From Anodontia alba (Eukaryota; Mollusca; Bivalvia; Lucinida; Lucinidae): a stretch of 64,000 nt of DNA. The notes under the pieces were generated by a model that did no database searches, was not told the DNA's origin, and saw nothing but the letters and a program-made list of their open reading frames with translations. The stretch spans positions 34,254,057-34,318,056 of the forward strand of contig OZ024825.1 of NCBI GenBank assembly GCA_964016985.1. Reading direction: 5' to 3'. Made by a program: the position numbers and the translations under genes. Of this stretch, positions 39,401 to 51,400 are shown piece by piece; the first letter of the stretch is position 1; each line of letters starts with the position of its first letter.

Positions 39401-42400
39401 GAAGTGGTTATAAACTGGATGGCACATTTTTGTGTTACTTAAAGGCTTAATTATTACATAGTGTAATCACAAACCTTCATTTGTCCAGATCTTGTCGTCT
39501 GCACAAAAATTGAATACACTCTTTTACAAGATCTTACTTCATGAACTTAATAAACTTTTGTTTTAAAATTTTCAGGTTTCTGAGCGAGACCGTAATCTTG
39601 ATAATGCAATTCTGCAGTCAGGAAAATTTAATGATGCCTTCATGAGCCTGATGGATTGGCTAAAGGAAACAGAAGAGCTGGTCTCTAACCAGAAAGCACC
39701 ATCACCAGATTTCAAGGTTGCCAAGGCTCAGCTTCAGGAACAGAAGGTAAATTAAGTTTTTCACAACTCAAGATAAGACGAGTATCCAGATACACCACAA
39801 CCTCTTTATAACACTATTGTTAGGATCCATAGCATAAACCATATTAGTTAAACAACCGTGTTATATCCAAACAAAAATGTATAGATTATATTGAAAAATG
39901 ACCATAAATGGTCATTTTTCAATATTATCTTTACATTTTTGTTTATATTGAAAAATGACCATAAATGGTCACTTTTTTCAATATAAACAAAAATGTATTG
40001 AAAATTGGTCATTTTTCAATATAAACAAAAATGTATAGATTATACTGAAAAATTTATGGTCATTTTTCAATATATCCAAAACCGTGTTATATCCAAAACC
40101 GTGTTATAACGAACTGTGTTATAAAGAGGTTGTAGTGTACATATTTTCTCATGTCTCCTTGAAAATCTATGTTGTGGGTACTCATTGGAAGTGCCTCAGA
40201 GAGGCACTTCCAATGAGTACCCACAACATATTTTGGGGGGCCTGGGTGGCTCAGAGAGGCACTTCTAAGGAGTACCCACAACATATTTTGGGGGGCCTGG
40301 GTGGCTCTACTGGTGACCAGGAGGTCGTGGGTTCAACCCCCGCCGAGGTCGGCAACATTGGAGATTGATCATGAAATATTTTCTACAGTCATTCTCTCCC
40401 TTCCGCTGATTCAAGAAGGGCAGTTGTCAGTTCCTGGCGAAAGAATGTGCACAATACTGGTTAACCACTTAGAGGACTAAGCCTGCCCAGTAAACGTGTG
40501 GTTAGGTAAACTGACTGCGCTCGACATGACCCCATTGGGTTGACTAGGCCGTAAAACCTCAACACAAACAAACATATTTTGGGAGAGGGGTGGGTGGGAA
40601 GAGAAAAACATTTTTTTGGGGTTGAATCGAAAAGAAAAAAAACAGCATCCTATCTGAAGCTATGATATTTTCTCATTGTTCAGTGATTTTTCCCAGTACA
40701 AGACCTAATTAGCTGTAAGAGCTGAATATGAAGAAAACTTTTAGGAAAGAAAAGAAAAACTGTTTCAAGGTTTTCTGTCAGTTGATGTACTCATGCTTTA
40801 CATAGATGTTGAAGAAAAGCAAAACAGTTACTCAACAGTACCTTTAACACAGAAGTAGCAAACACAAATACATAGCTCTTGATAAGATGCTATTTTCAAT
40901 CCAAAAGTACTGACATTTTTCTTATTTCACCACGAAAACATATGTTGTGGGTACTCATTAGAAGTGCCTCAGCAAGGCACTTCTAATGAGTACCCACAAC
41001 ATATGTTTTTGTGGTGAAATAAGAAAACTATTTACCTGATACCCACTCTTATCTAGACCTATGCAAATATACTGTGGTTGTTGCAGAAATGTTTTCATAT
41101 AATAATAGAATCAGAACAACTTTGATAACTAGAAAAGACAGGGATCAAAAAAAATATTACTTGTGATGGGTTGTAATTATTGAGCATTAATCAAATATGA
41201 CAGTGGATAGTCAGAAACTAGATCCTGTCTGCCCTGGTTTTCAATTCTACAAAGCAAATACAGAACTTAACTATTTGCATGCTAGGTAATTTTGCATGCT
41301 TTTTTGTTGTCCCCCGCCTTTTCGAAGAAAATCGGAGGGACACTGTTTTTGGCTTTCCGTGGTGCGTGGTTCCGAATTTTTAGTAGGTATCTTGTCCCCT
41401 TAACTCCTCCCACAGTTTTTGTTCGATCCTTTTGAAACTTTACAGGTGCTTTTAGGATGGCCTGAAGAAATGCATGTGGATTTTTCAGAAAAGGATGGTC
41501 TGAAGATATGCATGTGGTTTTTTTTCAGAATCCTGAAATTATTTTTTATTACTTTTTCCGCATTTTTAACTTAGACATTTTTTGAGTTCTAATATTACAG
41601 AAGTGTATAGGGAGTAGGTACCTTGTCCCCTTAACTCCTCCCACAGTTTTTGGCCGATCCTTTTGAAACTTTACATGGGGTTTAAGGATGGCCTGAAGAT
41701 ATGCATGTGTTTTTTTCAGAATCCTGAAATAATTTTTTATCACTTTTTCTGCATTTTTAACTTAGTCATTTTTTGAGGTCTAATACTAAGAAGTGTATAG
41801 GGAGTAGGTACCTTGTCCCCGTAACTCCTACCGCAGTTTTAAGCCGATCCTATTGAAACTTTACAGGTGCTTTAAGGATGGTCTGAAGATATGCATGTGG
41901 TTTTTTCAGAATCCTGAAATTATTTTTTATCACTGGTTTCCTGCTTCAATACTTAGGTAAGTGATACAGGACCAATCGTCCTCCGGTTAACTTACCCATT
42001 TTTAACAGCTCAAATAAAAATAAGGCGGGGGACATAAATTCCCTATGGAATTTGCTTGTTGTCTGTTGATTTTTTTTTTTTAAATTAACTTCTTCAAAAA
42101 AAAATCTTCAGGAATACCATCAGAGTATCAAACAGTTTAGCTCCAGATCAGGCCTGACATTTTGTCAGGCCTGATCTGGGTCCAAACTGTTTGCAAAGGT
42201 TATCAGTAGATGAAAAAAGTCTCCACTAGTGGGGAAAGTTAACAATCTATTTCAGTTTATTCCAGTTTTCATTCTCATTTATTTCTTTGTATTTTATAAG
42301 TAACATATTTTCAGTATAACCCAATTTCATTTCAGTTCTTGCTAAAAATGTTGGATGACAGAAATCCGAGTGTTAAGTCAGTTAAGGACTCTGGTGACAC

Positions 42401-45400
42401 TCTACAGAAGAACCTCAAACCACAAGAGCAGAAGGCCATTCAAAACCAGATAGCCCAGTTAGACAAACGCTGGTTAGCCCTCAATCAGAATGCCCAGGAA
42501 AGGGCCAATACCCTAGAGAATATCATGGGTATTGCCCAAGAATTCCAAGAAGCAAGAGAACCTTTGATTACATGGCTAGATGGGGCCGAGAAGAAGTTTG
42601 CTAACTTGGAACCAAGTGCAATGGATACTGATGGTATAGAGAATATCATAAGAGCACTAGAAGATATGGAGGGTGATCTGAATAACAAAGATGGACAGGT
42701 TAAACAGCTTGCTGGAGTAGCAAAAGATCTACAGAATCACTGTAAAGGTAATAACTCAGTCTACTATATTCATAGGTCCAGATAAGAGTGGGTATTCGGT
42801 AAATACATGTATTTTTCTTATTTCTCCTTGAAAACATATGTTAGGTACTGATTCAAAGCACCTTTGCACTAGGTTTTCATGGAGAATAAGAAAAATATCA
42901 ATAGTTTTGGATTGAAAAAAGCAGTTTATCAAGACCTATGAATTATTTATCTTAACTATTCAGTTGTCTTAAGGAGAATGAAAACACTTTTCAGAACTAA
43001 TTCCAGCCATATTAAATCAGATCTAGTCTAGACATTTTGTTACCTTTAGGCAAGCACCTATTAGTGTTTGAATAGCTATAGAAATGTTGTTTACAATTTA
43101 TCTAGAAAATGATACAGCTTTCAAACAGATAAAATTTGTACATTCTGATTCAAAAAACCAAATGAGACTCAATGTTTCCAGATCCATATCCATGCCATGT
43201 TTTTCTCTTAGAGAATTTGAGCCCCATTAACCCGACTATTACTATATCAAAGTCGGGTTAGTGGGGTATTGCTTTCTCATATGTTTCTGATGACTGAGAC
43301 CATAAAACTCTGCCCAGTTGCCAATAAAATGATGCTCTGTTATGCAATTAGTTAAGTAATACTGATAAGACAGTTAACTAGAAACCTGCACACAAAATTC
43401 TTAAATATAAAACACAATGAAGAAGCTCAAAACCAATACCAAAATCTACATCTGCATAAAAAATTAATCAAATTACAAATTTTAAACGGTTTTCTATGTT
43501 AAAAAATAAAGATTTTAAGACTATATTTTGCAGTGCAGGGAACCAGTGTTATCAGAGAAAAGTAGTTCCCCAGGTAAATCTGGCAATACCTCCTGTTGTG
43601 AACAGACTCATTAGTGTAGGAGAGTTGAGGGCAGTAGCCATAAAACATCTGGTTGAATTATCAGTTGAGCATGAATTTTTTTGCCACTTTTTTTCTAAGA
43701 GAAAACCTTGTCACAACATCCTCTCAAAAACCCTGGGCCCAGTTATTCAAAGCTAACGATGTCGTTAGTTAACGATTCGTTAAAATTTACATCGAGTGAT
43801 ATGCAAATATGCTGAAATGTTTTGCTGAAAAAATGTGAGTAGCTACTCACATTTTTTCAGCAAAAAATATCAGATTATTGTATATTGAATCTGCTAAAAC
43901 AGTTAACGAAATGACCCTTAACGAGCTTGTTAAGCTAACGACGCTTTGAACAACTGGGCCCTGTTTATTTAAAAGTGACATTCATGTTTTGTACCCTCAT
44001 CTTCATTTGCTCTAAGTGGCAGTTAATAAAGGGCCTTTCAAAATTGTAGGTGCCATCTTTTTCGGAGGAAATATAAAGCTTGACATTATGAGAATGGTCT
44101 TCATATCAGATAATTCACATGAAATGTCACTTTATTTTCTATGAAAAAAAAAATAGAATGCTGCAGTTGTGAATGGCCTAAAGGGTTAATTTTCAAGATA
44201 ATATATTAAATGTACCACTACTGTAGTAACATGATTTGATGCTCTGAATCATCACATCTCATAGATGTTCCCATATCTCTGGCTCACACTCTACACATGC
44301 CTCTGTGATCTGATAACATTCACTCAATGTGATATGGTGTAGTAATGATGTGTATATTTTCTTCCTCTGAAAAGGTGATGATGTAAAGAATGTCCAGAGA
44401 AAGATAGATGATGTCCAGAACAGGTTTGCTGAACTTCATGACAAACTATCAGATACCCAAGAACAGATGGAGGAAGCTCTCCCATTGGCTAAAAATTTCA
44501 ATGAGGCCCATGCCAAGTTCATTGATTGGATTGTGAAAATGGAACCGAAGGCTAAAACTAAAGATACACAAGAGCCAGAGGATCAAGTCATGGTAAGAAA
44601 TGGTCTATAAATTAGCCACAACATGACAAAAGGGTCATTTTGTTGTATGTGTACAGTGAAAGTCCAGATAGTCATGTTCTCTACTCAGGTCTTTTGCTTT
44701 TTATTGATATACCGTATTTGACCTTATTACTGCACCGTGTGCTAAGGTTTTTCAAAATTACAGGGAAAACTTTTGGTAAAATATGTATCCACGTATACTA
44801 AGGGTACACTTAAACAAAGATCAGCGAAGGACTCATCAAATGATGCTTATGCGATGGCTTTGTGTTTTCTTTTTCTGATTTCTTTTATAATAGCATATGT
44901 TGTGGGTACTCATTTGAATTGCATCAACGTCTATGCAGTTCAAATGGGTACCCATAACATATGTTTCTTTTAAAGAAGTAGACAAAAGTACACTGGCTGT
45001 AATCTGAAGACTGTGGAATTGCTTGACTATTCGCTTATAGGGGCATGTGCGGTAATTGGGTCGAATACGGTATTCTAGTATATGATTCTGTAAGTGGATA
45101 TTGAAGGCATTAAGAAAGATTTTGTATATGCACAGGTCATCTGGCCTTCTTTATCTGAAGACCATATTTACCCTACACATTCAGACAGACAGTGTAGACC
45201 CAGATTAGGCACCACTGAATTCGGTCTGATCAGGGTCTACACTGTTTGCCATTTAGCTATTTTTGGACACAAGAAAGGTAGTTCAGTCTACTTGTTCAAA
45301 TTTAACCCTTGTCCTGCTGAACCGGGATATACTATGCCTTTGCAAACAGTGTAGATCTGGATCAGTTGGCCTCTAAGAAGCCAACTGATCTGGCTCTGTC

Positions 45401-48400
45401 ATGTGAATTTATATCAACGATCTGGATCAAGTAATCTGATTGGCTGAAAATTTGAAAAGGGCATGGCACCTTAATTTATTCAGCAGGACAAGGGTTAAGT
45501 ATAGTAAAGAGTTAAAATATTTCTTCATGGAAAGCTACAATGTGGGTACTCATTAGAAGTGCTTCAAATGAGGTGCTGTTAATGACATCATGAAAACATG
45601 CCTATATAATTTTGACCCCCTTAAACCCCACTTTTATATAGTAAAACTGGCTTTACAGGAGTATGCGTTATTTTTCTTGTTTTGCTTAAAATATAGATTG
45701 TGGGCACTCATTAGAACTGCCTCAGTGAGGCAGTTCTAACAAGTACCCACAATCTGTGTTTTGAGCAGGTATATTAAAAATATCAGAATTGTTTATCTGA
45801 AAATTTTCCTTTTTTGGTTGTAAAATTTTCAGTATATTTGAATAGGCGTGTTAGAAAATTTTCAATATATTTGAATAGGCGTTTTTTCGTAATGGTACCT
45901 ATAACATATGTTTCCACAGACAAATAAGAAAATTATAGAAAAAAATCTGGATCTGTGTGTCATTGTTGAATTGTTTTCTTAATCAGCATGCTACTTTAAA
46001 AATTAGCAGACCATAAGTTTGAAATCCTATATTTACCCATACTATATTTACCCTTAGTATTGGGTCCCTTGAAATCCATACCATACTCTCCTTAACCCTT
46101 GTCATGCTGAATAAATTAAGATGCTACACCCATTTCTAATTTTCAGCCAATCAGATTGCTTGATCCAGATTGTTGATATTAATTCACATACTTAATGGCA
46201 AACAGAAAACTTCAGAAGCCAACTGATCTGGATCTACACTGTTTGCAATTGCAGGATATATCCGGTTCAGCAGGACAAGAGTTAAATATGAACAAATCCA
46301 ATTTACTTACTGTAAATGTGTCTAAAAAATGCTGGATGAGAGACAGACCATGATCAGATTTTCTGGCAAAAGAATGTGCACAATACTGGTTAACCGCTTA
46401 GAGGACTAAGCCTGCCCAGTAAACGTGTGGTTAGGTAAACTGACCTTGCTGGACATGACCCCATTGGGTTGAATAGGCCGTAAAACCTCAACACAAACAA
46501 ACAAAACCATGATCAGATGCTGCTTTCTGCTGTTTCTGATATGGATCTACAATGTTTGCTCAGGCTGGTCTGTCCCAAAACTTAGTTTCAGTATGGTACT
46601 TGTCATCTTTTAATTGTTTTCTTATTTTTCCTGAAAATCAGCTTGACGTTTCTTTTGAAGGTGATAATTGTGATGAAATACAAGTCTTTTATGTTTACTT
46701 GCTGATTTGATTATCAATGCTCTAATGGTTAACAGTACATGTGTTCAAAAGGAGATCATTTGGATGCCAAATTTGTTTCAGAAACTTCTGGAAAACTTGA
46801 AGGAGATTGAGCCCATTCTTGAAATAATGACTAATGATGGTGGTCAGCTGGCAGAACTGGCACCGGGTGATGCTGGGTTCAAGGTGGAAGATACCATTGC
46901 CAAAGACATGAAGAGATTTGAAGGAGTGAATGATGCTATACAGAAGAAGGCAGAAAAATTCCGAACTGCAAAACAGAAGAGTGTTGAGGTAATTTAGCAG
47001 ACTGCAATCCAAGTATTTGGGTTAAATGTATATTTTCATATTGTACAGCTAATAGCTGTACAATATGAAAATACCACATTTACCCTAAATACTTGGGTCA
47101 GTAAACTGCTGGATAAGTGGCAAACAGTGTAGACCCTGATTAACTTAAGACATTTGTTTTTTATAGAGAAATAAGAAAAAAAGTATAATCTGGATATCCT
47201 GTTAAACTAGAACTATATAAGCTGTGGTATAATACAAAGAAATGAAGAAAATTTTATACAAAGCACACTATGACATGTTTATTCATTGCCAAAAATAAAT
47301 AAATGAATAAATAAATAAAATTAAAAAAACAAAGATAAAAAAATAATAGAAAAAACAACTTCAAATGGGGTTTAACCCTTAACCTGCTGAATAAATTAAG
47401 ATGCCATGCCCACTTCTAATTTTCAGCCAATCAGAATACTTGATCCGGATTGTTGCTATAAATTCACAAACTTAATGGCAAACAGTGCAGATCCAGATTA
47501 GTTAGCTTCTTCAGAAGTCAACTGATCTGGATCTGCACTGTTGCAAAGACAGGACATATCCGGGTTCAGCAGGACTAGGGTTAACTGGACATGTGTGTGT
47601 ATAAATGTTGAATTATTCCAGGTGATGAGTACCATTGATGATCTTCTGGAATGGTTTGAGGAGGCAGAAGGTAAACTGATGTCAGCCCAGCCAATCAGCT
47701 GTGAGCCACATAAACTGCAGTCACAGCTCAGTGAACAGAAGGTATCCAAATATTTTGTTTTATTAACTCTTTCCCCGCTAGTGGCGACTTTTGTCGTCTG
47801 CTGATAACTTTTGCAAACAGTTTGGATCCAGATCAGGCCCCACAAAATGTCAAGCCAGATCTGGCTCCAAACTGTTTGACACTCTGATGGTATTCCTGAA
47901 AGATTTTTTTGAAAAAGTTAATTAAAAAAAAAAAAAAACATGCAAAATTACCCAGCATGCAAAGAGTTAACCATTAACCTGCTGAATATGATAGATAAGT
48001 AGATGACTTGTCCAGGAAAAAAAGAACATCAGGGCTGGGTATTTCACTTTATTACATGCCAAAGTTCTGTTTTTGCAAAAAAAAAAAAACAAAAAAAAAA
48101 CCTTTTAACTCCTGAAGGGCTAAACACAACTATCGGGCCCCCGTAGCCTAGTGGATAAGAGAGTTGACTCTTAATCCATTAGGTTTCTCACCGCTGTGGT
48201 TCGAGCCTCGCTCGGGTCATATGTGGGAAAGCCAAGTTCTGCTTACAGATGGTCAGGTGGTTTTTCTCCGGGTTCTCCGGTTTTCGCCCACCTTCGATGA
48301 ACGATCGGCTCGATATAAGTGAAATATTCTTGAAAGGGCCGTAAAACCCAAATAAAAAAACCCAAAAAAAACACAACTACAGCAGACAACACTTTGAAAT

Positions 48401-51400
48401 ATTTTTTTTTATTTTTCAGAGAAAATGAGAACATTTCACATGAATTGTCAGTCTAGAAGACAATTCACATGAAATATCAAATCTTGTTTTCTCTGAAAAA
48501 TAATAAAAAAAAAAAATGGAATGTCTGCAACAATGAACTGTTGATGTTCCATTAGAACAGGCTGAAAGATCTATTGGAGCCACAATACAACGTACATGCT
48601 GGACTTCTGTCCTGCATGGCATTGAACTATATTATTGCATAAAAAGCAGTGTCGCACGTTATTAACAGCCGTGCATTAACTGGCAAAAAGCTGTGTATTA
48701 ACAAGGCAATTCACACGCTGTTAATGCACGGCTACGCAACTTTCAATATGCTCGTACCAGGGCCACAGAATTGCTGCCGTCACGAGATGTGTACTGCCTT
48801 GAAGGGAAGGAAACAAAATAGTGCAAGGAATAACGCGAAACATAGCAAATATTTTCATTTTTTATGCAATAATAGCGATCGAACATGGTTTTTCAATGCA
48901 TTAACACGAGCCTTCGGCCTCGGTTTTCAACACCTCCCATGGGACCTGGCGAATGTTAATGCATAAAAAAACCATGTTTGATCCCTATAATGAAGTAACG
49001 TGTTTATGCTGAGTATTCAGACACCTCAATTCCTTAACATACTTGTCCAAAAATGTTTATAAGCCCATTGGACTATCTGATTATTATGGGTTTAAAAAGC
49101 ATTGAGTAGCAAGCAATGTAGACTTGGATCAGACATCAAATTCTGCAGCATCTGATCTGGGTCTACACCATTTGCTCAAGCCTGTCTATCCACATTTTTG
49201 GGGTAAATATTTGTACTATTTGAACTACAGTTTTCTCAGGGTGCCTGAAATACTGTTGATGGTATGTGAAAATAGAGTTCTACACAAAGCTGCTAGGAAG
49301 GATATTTCATTTTTTCGTTATTCCTGATGAACAGACTCATTCAAAGCCAATGTACTACAGCAAAAGCTCTTTATAACACTATTGTTGGGGTCCAAAGCAT
49401 AAACCGTGTTACTTAAACGATCGTGTTATATCCAAACAAAAATGTAAAGATTATAGGTCATTTTTCTATATAATCTTTACATTTTTGGGATCCATCTTCG
49501 AATCGTGTAATATCCATAAACGTGTTCTAATGAACCGTGCAATATCCATAAACATGTTCTAATGAACCCTGTTATAAAGAGGTTGATGTGTATTTTGTTT
49601 TGATTTGTTCTGTATTTCCAAAGAATCCCTACCTTGGAATATTTATATAATACATAGAGGATCTGTACTGAGTATCTTACAGTAAAAGCAAAAGGTAAAT
49701 GTTTGCTTCATAAAGAATTTCTTCTGAGTGCTGTCACTTCCAAATTTTCAGGCAATGAATGAAGACATAAATGCCCAGAAAGCCCGAGCTAGAGACATGA
49801 TTGCCTCCGGTAAACGCATCCTGAGAGAGGGTTCCATGGATGATGAAGGTACATTTAATGACAAGATGGACGCACTGAAGCAGCAGAGTGATGCTGTTGC
49901 CAAGCTGTGCAGTGACAGGATGGTACAGCTCGAGCAGGCTATGCCACTGTCTAAGACCTTCTTGGAAGCCCACCAGGATCTCTTAGCTTGGTTCACAGAA
50001 GTAGAACCAACCATTGCTGAACTGGAAGTGATGTCTATTAACCAGGAAACAGTCAAGAAACAACAGGATAAGGTCAAGGTTAGTAGAGTTTGTCTTAGAC
50101 ATCCACTTCATAGCTCCAGATAAGAGGAGTGTCTAGATACAGGTGTTTTTATACCCCTCCCTCCCGCAAACATTGTGAGCTGGATGGGGGAGTATACTGT
50201 TCTTACGTCTGTCTGTCCTTCCATCTGTTTTGTTTGGTATCTGAGTGGGGGGCCTTTCTAATAAACACTGCTTATTGATAATTCTAATTTTTTCCTCCTT
50301 GAAAACATGTAGGTGAAGCACTTGTAATGAGTATTCACAACATATATTTTATGGAAAAAAAATAAGAAAAATATGTGTACTTTTTGGTTGAAAAACGATC
50401 CTTATTTGGAGCTAAGCCTTATTGATAGTTGTGAATGTGTGAACCATTCATTTTTTAGTACTGGAGAGTAATGAAATTAAGTTTTTACCTATTTCCAGCA
50501 AAGCATTCTGTTTATTCATATTGTACCAATCATTTGTAACCACTGCACGCCATCCTCCAAACCCCCAGCCCCCCTTAATCCACCTATGGGGTATAACAAG
50601 GACAATGACTTCATCCATCACAACCCTGCTAAAAGTCTTGCTTTGCAGGGACCTCATTGAACTTATTACCCTGCCATTGTCCCCACTCTTTTGAATAGTG
50701 AATTCTGTGGTGTTGTATTTATCTACCCAACACATTAGCCCCGCCACCCTCCACCCATCCCCTTAGGCAGGAAGCAGTGGTTTTAAATGACTGGCCCTGA
50801 GGTTATAAAACTCTTTTCATGCTCAACTCGGCTGAGCATGAAATTTGTCTTGCTAATAAGTCTCAAATTACTAACCATTGCAAATTCTTTCTTGCTAAAT
50901 ACAGCAGAGCATGAAAATTTCTCTGCTAATAAATATGAAAATGCCAGAGTTGAGCATGAAAAAAGTTATGTAACCTGGGGGCCAGGTGCATTTTTCCAGA
51001 GAAAATAAGGCTTGACATTTCAGGTGAATTGTCTATTACCAGCCTTATTTTCTCTGAAAAAAAAAGCAGAATGTCATCTGCTACAGTTATGATGATTGGC
51101 ACCTTAAAGGTTAAGAATGCTATTTCAAATCCCATAGTAAGACTATGTTTAAACATTAACATTTGAACAATGTTGTTATATTGCTATCATATTCAGGGCT
51201 AATCCTGATTTCAGGATTGAGAACTTTCATTTTAAGCATGAAATTTCACTTTAACGTTTGTTCACAAGACCATCCTTTTGTGTCAAAAGTTGTTATTTGG
51301 GTTACTGTTTGCCTGAAATATATTTAAAAACTAATTATTAAACTAATTGTTAGCTGTATAGCTCCAGATAAGAGGGAGTATCCACATAATAATTTTCTTA

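Larger units (their letters stand above)
40131..40640. mobile_element. FB4 element interrupted by a full SINE S1
   Basis: The FB4 hairpin (GTACTCATTGGAAGTGCCTC) is cut after CATATTTTGGG by SINE S1; the right part resumes at 40572. Confidence 0.7.

Noticed and set aside
40087..40368. Overlapping open frames on both strands with MLWVLLRSASL / STHNI peptides
   Set aside because: They are readings of the FB4 palindrome and the SINE head; the same peptides recur in other FB4 copies.
48133..48206. Possible tRNA-Lys gene
   Set aside because: A and B boxes and a Lys-like anticodon arm are present, but the ends do not form an acceptor stem, and a SINE body with a target duplication follows.
48649..48966. 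105-codon open frame
   Set aside because: No recognisable domain, no splice or promoter context, overlaps inverted repeats. Kept only as an odd block.
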